Source: Streptomyces sp. DT2A-34 (GTDB lineage: Bacteria > Actinomycetota > Actinomycetes > Streptomycetales > Streptomycetaceae). Taken from it: a stretch of DNA of 64,000 nt. A program made the translations under genes and the position numbers. The notes under the pieces were generated by a model. It was not told where the DNA came from and ran no database searches. It saw nothing but the letters and a program-made list of their open reading frames with translations. The DNA lies in NCBI RefSeq assembly GCF_030499515.1, contig NZ_JASTWJ010000001.1, forward strand, positions 9,094,001-9,158,000. Reading direction: 5' to 3'. Positions 34,313 to 42,960 of the stretch are shown here, one piece after another; the stretch's first letter is position 1, and each line of letters begins with the position of its first letter.

Positions 34313-35038
34313 TCAACTGATGGGCAACCGGGGGAACTTGCGCTCCTTCTCCGCCTTGGCGGCGGCCTCCTCGGCCTTGGCGACGGCCGCGTACTGGTCG
34401 ACGTACTCCTGCTCGGAGAGCGACAGGATCGCGTACATGATCTCGTCGGTCACCGCGCGCAGGATCGCCTTCTCGTTCTCCATGCCGGCGTACCGGGAGA
34501 AGTCGAGGGGCTTGCCGAAGCGGATCGTCACCGGGTGGAGGTTCGGGATGACCTTGCCCGGCGGCTGGGCCTCGAACGTGCCGATCATCGCGCAGGGAAT
34601 GACCGGGACCCCGGCCTTGAGCGCCATTACCGCGACGCCGACCTTGCCCTTGTAGAGGCGGCCGTCGTGCGAGCGGGTGCCCTCCGGGTAGATGCCGAGG
34701 AGTTCGTCCTTGCTCAGGACCCCGAGCCCCTCGCGGATCGCGGCCTGGCCCGCCTCCTTGCCCGTGCGGTCGACCGGGATCTGCCCGGCGCTGCGGAAGA
34801 AGGCCGCGGTCAGGCGTCCCCTGATGCCCGGGCCCGTGAAGTACTCCTTCTTCGCGAGGAACGTGATGCGGCGCTTGAGCATCGCGGGCATCAGGAAGTG
34901 GTCGGAGAACGACAGATGGTTGCCGGCGACGATGGCCGCGCCGGTGGCCGGCACGTGCTCGAGGCCCTCTATTCGGGGGCGGAAGACCAGTCTCAGCAGA
35001 GGTCCCAACAACACGTATTTGAGTACGTAGTAGAACAA
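34313..35038 (-). CDS. plsC: 1-acylglycerol-3-phosphate acyltransferase family protein
   Basis: The product is 241 aa. Acyltransferase block I is NHLSFSDHFLM (His-x4-Asp), block II VDRTGKEAG region, block III YPEGTRSHDGRLYKG and block IV PVIPCAMIGTF, all as in PlsC. It would acylate lysophosphatidate or a related lipid at the membrane. The N-terminus MFYYVLKYVLLGPLLRLVF is hydrophobic and likely membrane-associated. The acidic, Lys-rich C-terminal tail (AKAEEAAAKAEKE) is coiled-coil like. Streptomyces has several paralogues; which substrate is unknown. Confidence 0.9.
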   Translation of the reverse strand: MFYYVLKYVLLGPLLRLVFRPRIEGLEHVPATGAAIVAGNHLSFSDHFLMPAMLKRRITFLAKKEYFTGPGIRGRLTAAFFRSAGQIPVDRTGKEAGQAAIREGLGVLSKDELLGIYPEGTRSHDGRLYKGKVGVAVMALKAGVPVIPCAMIGTFEAQPPGKVIPNLHPVTIRFGKPLDFSRYAGMENEKAILRAVTDEIMYAILSLSEQEYVDQYAAVAKAEEAAAKAEKERKFPRLPIS

Positions 35039-35361
35039 AGGGGTCGCTCCTCACTCCGGCGGATCAGTTCCTACCGCCGCGTTCTGGCAGGTCAACCGGC
35101 GTGCCGTGGGGCTGCCAGTGTAGGCGCAGGGGTGACAGGCCGGAACCGGGTCGGGTCGGACGGATGCCGACCAATACCGAATGTCCTGACTGGATGTCAG
35201 AAGCTTGGTGGGCAGCGTCACTTGCGGGTGGGGAGGACCGCCGGACCAGCCTGGTGTCACGAACCGGTGTGCGGCAACCCGGTGGCGTGGTTTGGCGTGA
35301 TCACGGTTGCCGGGTGGCAGGCGGCCCGCCCTTGCCGGGAGCCGTCCCGTCTGCTCGCTCA
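35039..35361. other. Intergenic region between plsC and the first SpoIIE-type gene
   Basis: It should contain the plsC promoter and the end of the phosphatase transcript. I see an 8-bp inverted pair CGGCAACC / GGTTGCCG (near 35273-35320) that may be part of a terminator, and no protein-like frame. Confidence 0.4.
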
Positions 35362-36594
35362 TCACAGCCGCACGATGATCAGCGCCGTGTCGTCCGTCGC
35401 GCCCTCCGGCGGAAGCAGCTCCAGCAGGACGGCGTCGGCGAGGGGCTCGGGGTCGGCCGTGCGGTGGCGTACGAGGGAGTCGGCAAGGCGGGTCAGGCCG
35501 GAGTCGATGTCCTCGCGGCGGCGTTCGATCAGGCCGTCGGTGTACAGCGCCAGCGTGGCGCCGCTGGTGAAGGTGGTGACGGCCTGCGGTCTCGGCATCG
35601 GATCGGGGCGGGCGTCCAGCGGCGGGTCGGTGGCCCGGTCGAGGAACTCCACGCGGCCGTCGGCGTGGACCAGCACCGGCGGTGGATGGCCCGCGCTGCT
35701 GTAGGTGACGGTGCGGGCGTCGAAGTCGACGAACGTCGTGACCGCGGTGGCCGATTCGGCGCCGTCGACGACATGGGCGTACCGGCCCAGCACGTCGAGC
35801 GCCTGCGCCGGGCCGTCGGCGACGCGGGAGGTGGCGCTGAGCGCGCTGCGCAGCTGACCCATGACACCGGCCGCCTCCAGGCCGTGGCCGACCACGTCGC
35901 CCACGGACACGCCGATACGGTGGCCGCCCACCAGGTCGACCACGTCGTACCAGTCGCCGCACACGTTCAGCGCGCCGACCGCGGGCCGGTAGCGCACGGC
36001 GGCCCGATGGTTGCGCACCTGCCGGCCGGCGGGCAGCATCGCCTCCTGCAGGGCGAGGGCCACCTCGCGCTCGCGGGCGTGCGCCTGCCGCAGCCGTTCG
36101 TTGAGCTCCTGCAGCTCGCGGGCGCGCGTGTACAGCTCGGCCTCCAGGACCCGCGCCCGGCTGTCGCCGCCCTGTCTGCCGCGGAGGCGGATGAGCTCGG
36201 TGACCTCCTCCACCCGGTGCACGATGAGGGCCACCCGCCCGTCGGGGCCGAAGACGGGCGCGTTGACCGGGCTCCAGTAGCGCTCCTCCCAGTGGCCGGG
36301 GCGCATGGGGTCCTCGACGTCGTAGCGCTGCAGGGCCATGGTGTCGCGCTCGCCGGTGGCCACCACGCGCAGCATCGACGCCCGGACGTCGCGCATGCCG
36401 GTGGCGGCGGGGTCGTGGGGGTTGTCGGGGAAGACGTCGAAGATGTACCGGCCCACCAGCTGTGCGCGGGTGCGCCCGGACAGGCGCTGGAAGTCCTCGT
36501 TGGCGTCGGCGTAGACCAGCTCCGGGGTCAGCAGCGCCACCATTCCGGGCAGGCCCTGGAACACCGCCTCGTAGTCGATCGCCTTCTCGTTCAT
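35362..36594 (-). CDS. PAS domain SpoIIE-type protein phosphatase
   Basis: The product is 410 aa. Residues about 8-120 are a PAS sensor (FQGLPGMVALLTPELVYADANEDFQRLSGRT), followed by a coiled-coil linker (TRARELQELNERLRQAHAREREVALALQEAML) and a SpoIIE/RsbU PPM phosphatase with intact acidic residues in CGDWYDVV, VGDVVGHG, LYTDGLIE and ATDDTALI. Such enzymes dephosphorylate anti-anti-sigma factors. The ATG at 36594 is preceded by GGGAGCC. Another, larger phosphatase lies directly upstream on the same strand. Confidence 0.92.
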   Translation of the reverse strand: MNEKAIDYEAVFQGLPGMVALLTPELVYADANEDFQRLSGRTRAQLVGRYIFDVFPDNPHDPAATGMRDVRASMLRVVATGERDTMALQRYDVEDPMRPGHWEERYWSPVNAPVFGPDGRVALIVHRVEEVTELIRLRGRQGGDSRARVLEAELYTRARELQELNERLRQAHAREREVALALQEAMLPAGRQVRNHRAAVRYRPAVGALNVCGDWYDVVDLVGGHRIGVSVGDVVGHGLEAAGVMGQLRSALSATSRVADGPAQALDVLGRYAHVVDGAESATAVTTFVDFDARTVTYSSAGHPPPVLVHADGRVEFLDRATDPPLDARPDPMPRPQAVTTFTSGATLALYTDGLIERRREDIDSGLTRLADSLVRHRTADPEPLADAVLLELLPPEGATDDTALIIVRL

Positions 36595-36682
36595 GGCTCC
36601 CGCCTCACCACCGGGATCAGACCAGTTTCTCACGGTGTATCACTTATGTGCCGATCTACTGCGTCTGTACGAGTACGACAGG

Positions 36683-39190
36683 TCAGGGCGACGGATCCGT
36701 CAGGGACTGCTCGGCCCAGATGATCTTCCCCTCGGGGACGAAGCGGGTCCCCCACCGCTGGGTGAACTGGGAGACCAGCAGCAGCCCGCGCCCGCCCTCG
36801 TCGGTGGTGCGCGGATGGCGCAGATGCGGGGCGGTGGCGCCGCCGTCGAAGACCTCGCAGATCAGCGCGCGCTCCCTGATCAGGCGCAGCCGGATGGGGC
36901 CGGTGGCGTACCGGATCGCGTTGGTGACCAGCTCGCTGACGACCAGTTCCGTCGTGAAGGCGAACTCCTCCAGGCCCCACTCCGACAGCTGCCGTGCCGC
37001 CGTCTTGCGTGCGTCGGCGACGGCGGCCGGGTCGGTCGGCAGGTCCCAGTCGGCGACCTGATCGGTGCCGAGGAGGCGGGTGCGGGCCATCAGCAGGGCC
37101 ACGTCGTCGTGCGGGCGGTCCGGGACCAGCGCGTCGACCACGGTCCGGCAGCGCAGGTCGAGCGAGTCGGCGCGCCGCTCCAGGACCGCCCGAAGCCGGT
37201 CCCGGTCGGCGTCGATGGCCCAGTCGTCCCCGCGCGCCAGCAGCCCGTCGGTGTGCAGGGCGAGCGTGCTGTCCGCCGGCAGGGCCAGCTCGACCGACTC
37301 GAACGGGGGGCCTCCCACCCCGAGCGGCGCTCCCTGCGGCAGATCGACGAAGGTGACACCGCCGTCGGGCCGCACGACCGCCGGCGCCGGATGGCCCGCG
37401 GCCGCCATGGTGCACTGCCCGTCGACCGGGTCGTAGATCACATACACGCACCCGGACCCCACGGACTGGGCGATGGCGGCCTCCTCCGCGCCCATCTGGA
37501 CGGCCTCCTCGCGGGCCGAACGCGCGACCAGGTCGTCGAGGTGGGCCAGCACCTCCTCGGGCGGCAGATCCAGCAGGGCGAGGGTCCGTACGGCGGTCCG
37601 CAGCCGCCCCATCGCCGCGGCGGCGTCGATGCCGTGCCCGGGCACCTCGCCCACCACCAGGGCGACGCGGGCGCCCGACAGCGGGATGACGTCGTACCAG
37701 TCGCCGCCGAGGCCGGTGAGCTCGTCGGCCGGCCGGTAGCACGCGGACACCTCCAGCGCGTCCTGCTCGGGCAGCTGGTGCGGCAGCAGGCTGCGCTGCA
37801 GGACCAGCGCCGCGTCGCGCTCGCGGGTGTAGCGCCGGGCGTTGTCCACACAGACGGCCGCCCGGGAGACGAGGTCCTCCGCCAGGTTCAGGTCGTCCTC
37901 CTCGAAGGACTCCTGGCGGTGGCGCCGGAAGAAGGTCGTGACGCCCAGGGTGACGCCCCGGGCGCGGATCGGCACGATCATCACGCTGTGCAGGCCCAGC
38001 TCCAGGAAGATGGCGGCCCGCCCGCCGCGCGCGTGCTGGGTCCATGCCTTGCCGAGGGGGTCCAGTCTCTCCTCGCGCCAGGAACTGGCCGTCCTCAGGC
38101 AGCGGATCGGCGGCGAGTCCGCCGGATAGGTGACCACCTCGCCGATGTCGACGACGGCCTCCGGCACCCGCGCGGTGGCCGAACGGTGCCCCGCGCGGCG
38201 CAGCGGCACCGGACCGGTGTCGCGCAGCGGCCCGGCGGTGGGCTCCCCGCCCCGCAGCACCGACTCCAGCAGGTCCACGGTGACCAGGTCGGCCAGTCCC
38301 GGTACGGCCACGTCGGCCAGCTCCTGAGCGGTGCGGGTGATGTCCAGGGAGCGGCCGATGTGCTCGCCGGCCCGGTCGAGCAGGGCCAGGCGCTGCCGGG
38401 CGCGGTGCCGGTCGGTGATGTCCTCGACCGTGTAGTACACGCCCATGGGGTGGCCCTGGCCGTCGTCGAGCCGGGTGAACGACATCATGTGCGCGGTCTC
38501 GCGCAGCGGTGCGGAGCGGGCGTGGCCCACGTGCTCGTAGCCGACGATCGGTTCGCCGGTCGTCAGCACGCGGCGCATCTGCGCCTCGATGGACTCGGCG
38601 TCCAGGCCGGGCTGGATGTCCGCGAGCCGCAGCCCGAGCCGACGGGTCGGCGGGCCGCCGCCGTACTGGGCGAGGGCGCTGTTCGACCAGACGTACCGCA
38701 GGTCCGTGTCGACGATGGCTATGCCGACGGGGGACCCGGCGACCATCTGCTCCAGTACGGCCCGGCTCATGTCCCAGCCGGGCGCCTCGTCGAGTTCCGA
38801 CAGGAGTGCGAGCCAGCGCGAGGGGCCCTGGTTGTCCAGGGCCGCGGTGATCCGCACCATCAGCCTGACCGGCAGCCCGTCCCTGCGCAGGGCCGTCAGC
38901 AGCCCCGCCCAGCCGCCGTCCGCGCGGCACCGCTCGATCAGCTCCGGCACCCGCCCCGCGTCCTCGGCGCTCAGCAGCTCGGCGGCGCTCCTGCCCACCG
39001 CCTCGGAGGCCGCGTACGCCAGCAGCCGCTGCGCGTCCCTGGTCCACCCCGCCACCCGGCCCCGCGCGTCAAGCAGCACAGGCACGGCGTCCGCCACGTC
39101 GAACCCCTGCCGGGCAACGCCCCGCTCCTCGTGTGTGCCCACGGCCGACCTCTCTGTCGCTGAGAGCGGTCTACCACCTCTTGTCCCCAT
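36683..39190 (-). CDS. PAS-PAS-GAF-SpoIIE phosphatase fused to an anti-sigma-type kinase
   Basis: The product is 835 aa. Domains in order: PAS-like at about 20-115, PAS (about 140-260; SPVGIAIVDTDLRYVWSNSAL), GAF (about 275-445), SpoIIE phosphatase (about 470-690; GGDWYDVIPLSG, TDGLLARGDDW, HDDVALLMA) and a C-terminal HATPase_c (about 710-830; ELVVSELVTNAIRY and GGRGLLLVSQF). A phosphatase and a kinase for the same partner are thus joined, as in several Streptomyces stress regulators. In the second acidic motif the usual Asp is Glu (VGEVPGHG). AAGGG precedes the ATG. Ligand and partner unknown. Confidence 0.9.
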   Translation of the reverse strand: MGTRGGRPLSATERSAVGTHEERGVARQGFDVADAVPVLLDARGRVAGWTRDAQRLLAYAASEAVGRSAAELLSAEDAGRVPELIERCRADGGWAGLLTALRRDGLPVRLMVRITAALDNQGPSRWLALLSELDEAPGWDMSRAVLEQMVAGSPVGIAIVDTDLRYVWSNSALAQYGGGPPTRRLGLRLADIQPGLDAESIEAQMRRVLTTGEPIVGYEHVGHARSAPLRETAHMMSFTRLDDGQGHPMGVYYTVEDITDRHRARQRLALLDRAGEHIGRSLDITRTAQELADVAVPGLADLVTVDLLESVLRGGEPTAGPLRDTGPVPLRRAGHRSATARVPEAVVDIGEVVTYPADSPPIRCLRTASSWREERLDPLGKAWTQHARGGRAAIFLELGLHSVMIVPIRARGVTLGVTTFFRRHRQESFEEDDLNLAEDLVSRAAVCVDNARRYTRERDAALVLQRSLLPHQLPEQDALEVSACYRPADELTGLGGDWYDVIPLSGARVALVVGEVPGHGIDAAAAMGRLRTAVRTLALLDLPPEEVLAHLDDLVARSAREEAVQMGAEEAAIAQSVGSGCVYVIYDPVDGQCTMAAAGHPAPAVVRPDGGVTFVDLPQGAPLGVGGPPFESVELALPADSTLALHTDGLLARGDDWAIDADRDRLRAVLERRADSLDLRCRTVVDALVPDRPHDDVALLMARTRLLGTDQVADWDLPTDPAAVADARKTAARQLSEWGLEEFAFTTELVVSELVTNAIRYATGPIRLRLIRERALICEVFDGGATAPHLRHPRTTDEGGRGLLLVSQFTQRWGTRFVPEGKIIWAEQSLTDPSP

Positions 39191-39303
39191 CTTCACCCTT
39201 CCGGTCAACGCTGCCTCTTTGCGGGGGCCGGGCGTGTGCGGGGAGGAGGGGGAGCGGGGAGCGGGGTGGGGGAGTGTGGGCTGTCGGAAACGCGGGTGGT
39301 GGC

Positions 39304-39370
39304 AGCGAGGTCAGTCCGGTGGAAAAAGCGAGGTCAGTGCGGTGGAACAGCGAGGTCAGTGCGGTGGAAC
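39304..39370. repeat. Three 22/23-bp tandem repeats in the gap after the SpoIIE-kinase gene
   Basis: AGCGAGGTCAGTGCGGTGGA with two more bases recurs three times (39304-39326, 39327-39348, 39349-39370); units 2 and 3 are identical and unit 1 differs at a few positions. The array lies between the start of the SpoIIE-kinase gene and a terminator. It may be a binding array or only slippage product. Confidence 0.8.
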
Positions 39371-39372
39371 AG

Positions 39373-39410
39373 CGGCAGCCCGGCCCCGAAGCCTCAGGAC
39401 CGGGCTGCCG
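39373..39410 (-). terminator. Terminator hairpin downstream of the aminotransferase gene
   Basis: CGGCAGCCCGG (39373-39383), a 16-base loop, and CCGGGCTGCCG (39400-39410) form a perfect 11-bp stem 12 bases past the rocD stop codon. Confidence 0.8.
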
Positions 39411-39421
39411 AGCCGGGACGT

Positions 39422-40639
39422 CTACGCCAGTACCTTCTCCAGCGCCCCCAGTGCCCCCGTCAGCTCGTCCGCCGTGATCGTCAGCGGTGGGGCCAGGCGG
39501 ATCGTGGAGCCGTGGGTGTCCTTGACCAGGACGCCCTCGCGCAGGAGCCGTTCGCCGATCTCCCGGCCCGTGCCGACCGCGGGGTCGATGTCGACGCCCG
39601 CCCACAGGCCCCGCGCGCGGAAGCCGAGGACGCCCTTGCCGACCAGGGCCGACAGGCCGCCCCGCAGGACCACGCCGAGCTCGGTGGCCCGTCGCTGGAA
39701 CTCGCCCGTTTCGAGGAGCTCGACCACCGCCGTGCCGACCGCGGCGGCCAGCGGGTTGCCGCCGAACGTGGAGCCGTGCTCGCCCGGGCGCAGCACGCCG
39801 AGTACGTCCCGGCGGGCCACCACCGCCGACACCGGCACGATGCCGCCGCCCAGCGCCTTGCCCAGCAGCAGCACGTCCGGCACGACCGCCTCGTGCTCGA
39901 CGGCGAGCGTACGGCCCGTGCGGCCCAGGCCCGACTGGATCTCGTCCGCGATGAAGAGGCAGCCCTTGCGGCGAGTCAGTTCGCGCACCCCGGTGAGGTA
40001 GCCGTCGTCGGGGATGAGGACGCCCGCCTCGCCCTGGATCGGCTCCAGCAGCACCGCCGCCGTCGTCTCGTCGACCGCCGCCTCCAGCGCCGCCAGGTCG
40101 TTGTACGGCACGATCCGGAAACCCGGCGTGAAGGGACCGAAGCCCTGCCGTGCCGTCTCGTCCGTGGAGAACGACACGATCGTCGTCGTACGGCCGTGGA
40201 AGTTCTCCGCGGCGACCACGATCGTCGCCTGGTCGGCCGGGACGCCCTTCACCTCGTACGCCCACTTGCGGGCCACCTTGATGCCGGACTCGACCGCTTC
40301 GGCGCCCGTGTTCATCGGCAGCACCATGTCCAGGCCCGTCAACCGGGCGAGCCGCTCGGCGAATTCGGCCAGCTTGTCGTTGTGGAAGGCGCGGGAGGTG
40401 AGGGTCAGGCGGTCCAGCTGGCGATGCGCCGCCTCGATCAGCGCCGGGTGGCGGTGGCCGAAGTTCAGGGCCGAGTAACCGGCCAGCATGTCGAGGTAGC
40501 GGCGGCCCTCCACGTCCTCCACCCACGTGCCCTCGGCGCGCGCGACGACCACGGGCAGCGGGTGGTAGTTGTGCGCCAGGACCGGCTCCTCGGCGCGGAT
40601 CAGGTCGGCGGACGAGCGGGTGGTCACGGGAGCGGTCAT
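39422..40639 (-). CDS. rocD: Ornithine-oxo-acid aminotransferase
   Basis: The product is 405 aa, a class III PLP aminotransferase. YSALNFGHRHPALIEAAHRQ, PMNTGAEAVESGIKVARKWAY, FHGRTTTIVSFSTD, ADEIQSGLGRTG and the PLP lysine in LLLGKALGGGIVPVSAV match OAT. It converts ornithine to glutamate semialdehyde. The ATG overlaps the dimethylargininase stop by one base (TGATG), with AGGAG upstream, so translation is coupled. The operon turns methylated arginine or related compounds toward glutamate. Confidence 0.93.
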   Translation of the reverse strand: MTAPVTTRSSADLIRAEEPVLAHNYHPLPVVVARAEGTWVEDVEGRRYLDMLAGYSALNFGHRHPALIEAAHRQLDRLTLTSRAFHNDKLAEFAERLARLTGLDMVLPMNTGAEAVESGIKVARKWAYEVKGVPADQATIVVAAENFHGRTTTIVSFSTDETARQGFGPFTPGFRIVPYNDLAALEAAVDETTAAVLLEPIQGEAGVLIPDDGYLTGVRELTRRKGCLFIADEIQSGLGRTGRTLAVEHEAVVPDVLLLGKALGGGIVPVSAVVARRDVLGVLRPGEHGSTFGGNPLAAAVGTAVVELLETGEFQRRATELGVVLRGGLSALVGKGVLGFRARGLWAGVDIDPAVGTGREIGERLLREGVLVKDTHGSTIRLAPPLTITADELTGALGALEKVLA

Positions 40640-41448
40640 CAGCGGATCTCCTGAGTGCAGCACTTGATGCCGCCGCCGGCCTTGCGGAACTCCGACAGGT
40701 CGACGGGGACGGGGACATAGCCGCGGTCGGCGAGGGCGGAGGTGAGCGCCTCGGCCTGGGGCGCGATGAAGACGTTGCGTCCGTCGGACACGGAGTTCAG
40801 CCCGAACGCCATCGCGTCGTCGCGGGTGGCGAGCACCGCGTCCGGGTACAGCCGAGCGAGCACCTCACGGCTGCCCGGCGAGAACGCCTCCGGGTAGTAC
40901 GCGATGTTGTCGTCGTCGAGGACGAACAGCGCCGTGTCCAGGTGGTAGAAGCGCGGGTCCACCAGCGTCAGGCTGATCACCGGATGGCCGAAGAACTCCT
41001 GCACCTCGCGGTGGGCCTCGCGGGTCGTACGGAATCCGGTGCCGGCCAGCACATACCGGCCCGTCCAGACCAGGTCGCCCTCGCCCTCGCAGACGGACTC
41101 GGGGCGGTACACGTCGTAGCCCGCCGTCTTGAACCAGGTGTCGTAGTGCGTGGACTCGGGGCGCCGCTCCGGCGCGTGGAAGAGGGAGCCGAAGACACGG
41201 CCGCCCACGACGACCGCCGAGTTCGCGGCGAAGACCATGTCCGGCAGGCCGGGGGCGGGCTCCACCGTGTCGACGGTGTGGCCGTGGGTGCGGTAGGCGC
41301 TGATCAGCGCCTGCCACTGAGCCTGGGCGAGATCGACGTCGACGGGGGCGTCGGGTCGCATCCAGGGGTTGATCGCGTACTGCACGGCGAAGTGTCTGGG
41401 TTCGCAGACGAGATACCGCCGCCGGCGCGGCACACGGGAGTCGGGCAC
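40639..41448 (-). CDS. ddaH: Dimethylargininase/amidinotransferase family protein
   Basis: The product is 269 aa. GDLVWTGRYVLAGTGFRTTREAHRE, FYHLDTALFVLDDDNIAYYPEAFSP (catalytic His region) and the C-terminal KCCTQEIR with the nucleophilic Cys match the amidinotransferase superfamily, close to dimethylarginine dimethylaminohydrolase (releasing citrulline). It could also be an arginine deiminase-like enzyme; ornithine formation would then feed rocD. GTG start with GGAGG upstream; in-frame sequence further upstream crosses the regulator gene and is not coding. Confidence 0.88.
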   Translation of the reverse strand: MPDSRVPRRRRYLVCEPRHFAVQYAINPWMRPDAPVDVDLAQAQWQALISAYRTHGHTVDTVEPAPGLPDMVFAANSAVVVGGRVFGSLFHAPERRPESTHYDTWFKTAGYDVYRPESVCEGEGDLVWTGRYVLAGTGFRTTREAHREVQEFFGHPVISLTLVDPRFYHLDTALFVLDDDNIAYYPEAFSPGSREVLARLYPDAVLATRDDAMAFGLNSVSDGRNVFIAPQAEALTSALADRGYVPVPVDLSEFRKAGGGIKCCTQEIR

Positions 41449-41545
41449 AGAGGGGTTCCTCCGCTTCCTGCGAGTGTCGACTGAGGGTTGACACCAAGGT
41501 AGGAAGTGCCGGATACGAGCGACAAGGAAGGAGTATTGCGTGTCC

Positions 41546-41562
41546 ACGCAGGAATCCTGCGT
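41546..41562. promoter_or_regulatory. Palindrome in front of the dimethylargininase operon
   Basis: ACGCAGGAATCCTGCGT is an 8-1-8 palindrome (only the central base unpaired), about 100 bases before the ddaH start and 42 bases after the Lrp/AsnC gene's stop. A second partial copy (GACGCAGGCTTGCTGCGCG) follows at 41576. The Lrp-like protein encoded next door is the likely binder. Confidence 0.6.
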
Positions 41563-41603
41563 AGTTTCTTCGGCAGACGCAGGCTTGCTGCGCGTCGCAA
41601 GGT

Positions 41604-42101
41604 TTAGCGGGACGTCTGCTCGGGCGCCGGCTGGCTCGCGCCCGCCTCGGGGCTCTCGGGGAGCAGATGGGACAGCACCATCACGCTGATCGTCTTCCGG
41701 ATGAACGGCTCGACGCGGATCCGCTCCAGCACCTCCTCGAAGTGCTCCACATCCCGCGCCCGCACATGCAGCAACGCGTCCGCGCCGCCCGTCACCGTCA
41801 TCGCCGCGGTGATCTCCGGATGGTTGCGGACCACCTCCGCGAGCCGCCGCGGCGGGGCCGCGCCCTCGCAGTACACCTCGACGTACGCCTCCGTACGCCA
41901 GCCCAGCGCCGACGGCCTGACCGTGGCGGTGAACCCGGTGATCACGCCCGTGTCGCGCAGCCGGTCCACGCGCCGCTTCACCGCCGTCGCGGACAGTCCG
42001 ACGCTCGTGCCGATCTCGGCGAAGCTCGTCCTGGCGTTCGCCATGAGGGCGGTGATGATCTTTCGGTCGAGTTCGTCGAAGGACGCCGCGCCGCTGTTCA
42101 T
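41604..42101 (-). CDS. Lrp/AsnC-family transcriptional regulator
   Basis: The product is 165 aa. An HTH (DELDRKIITALMANARTSFAEIGTSVGLSATAVKRRVDRLRDTGVI) is joined to an RAM ligand domain (AYVEVYCEGAAPPRRLAEVVRNHPEITAAMTVTGGADALLHVRARDVEHFEEVL). Such proteins sense amino acids. It is transcribed in the same direction as the dimethylargininase and ornithine aminotransferase genes, which it precedes, and a palindrome lies in the gap, so it probably regulates them. Confidence 0.92.
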   Translation of the reverse strand: MNSGAASFDELDRKIITALMANARTSFAEIGTSVGLSATAVKRRVDRLRDTGVITGFTATVRPSALGWRTEAYVEVYCEGAAPPRRLAEVVRNHPEITAAMTVTGGADALLHVRARDVEHFEEVLERIRVEPFIRKTISVMVLSHLLPESPEAGASQPAPEQTSR

Positions 42102-42190
42102 GAGGGCACTGTAAGCGGCGCGATACCCAGCGCGAACGTCCGCCGGGAGGGCATGTCCAAGCGTGCGAATTACTCCTACACTCCGGGTTC

Positions 42191-42958
42191 ATGCTGCGCG
42201 CCCTCGCTGTCGACGACGAACGACCCTCGCTGGAGGAACTGCTCTACCTCCTGAACGCCGACCCCCGCATCGGCAGCGCGGAGGGCGCGGGCGACGCGAC
42301 CGAGGCGCTGCGCCGGATCAACCGCGCTCTCGAGTCGGGACCCGCCGGGCCCGAGGCGATCGACGTGGTCTTCCTCGACATCAACATGCCCGGCCTGGAC
42401 GGGCTGGACCTGGCCCGGCTGCTGACCGGGTTCGCCAAGCCGCCGCTGGTCGTGTTCGTCACCGCCCACGAGGACTTCGCCGTGCAGGCCTTCGACCTCA
42501 AGGCCGTCGACTACGTCCTCAAGCCCGTCCGCAAGGAGCGACTGGCGGAGGCGGTCCGTCGCGCCGTCGAACTGCGCGCCGCCGAGCTCCGCGACGCCGC
42601 CGCCCCCCGCATACCCGTGAGCGAGCCCGACCCCGACCACATACCCGTCGAGCTCGGCGGCGTGACCCGCTTCGTCTCCGTCGACGACATCACCCACGTC
42701 GAGGCCCAGGGCGACTACGCCCGACTGCACACCGACAAGGGCAGCCACCTCGTCCGCATCCCCCTGTCGACCCTGGAGGAGCGCTGGCGCTCCCGCGGCT
42801 TCGTCCGCATCCACCGCCGTCATCTCGTCGCCCTGCGCCACATCGGCGAACTCCGGCTGGACGCCGGCACCGTCAGCGTGCTGGTCGGCACCGAGGAACT
42901 CCAGGTCAGCCGCCGGCACGCGCGCGAGCTGCGGGACCTGCTCATGAGGAGGCCGTGA
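42191..42958 (+). CDS. LytTR-type response regulator
   Basis: The product is 255 aa. The receiver domain (about 1-125) has acidic pocket Asp8-Asp9, phosphoacceptor Asp63 in VVFLDINMPGLDG, and Lys in VLKPVRKERL. Residues about 150-250 form a LytTR DNA-binding domain (RFVSVDDITHVEAQGDYARLHTDKGSHL, RIHRRHLVALRHI). This class pairs with LytS-like kinases. A kinase of this type is encoded at 45092-46297 after two transport genes. A TACACT box (42176) lies 10 bases upstream of the ATG. Confidence 0.94.
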   Translation: MLRALAVDDERPSLEELLYLLNADPRIGSAEGAGDATEALRRINRALESGPAGPEAIDVVFLDINMPGLDGLDLARLLTGFAKPPLVVFVTAHEDFAVQAFDLKAVDYVLKPVRKERLAEAVRRAVELRAAELRDAAAPRIPVSEPDPDHIPVELGGVTRFVSVDDITHVEAQGDYARLHTDKGSHLVRIPLSTLEERWRSRGFVRIHRRHLVALRHIGELRLDAGTVSVLVGTEELQVSRRHARELRDLLMRRP

Positions 42959-42960
42959 CG

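Noticed and set aside
36630..39047. 805-codon open frame overlapping the SpoIIE-kinase gene on the same strand
   Set aside because: It is a frame-shifted reading of the same gene; the translation is Arg/Gly/Ala-rich with no motifs, whereas the accepted frame has PAS, GAF, PPM and HATPase motifs.
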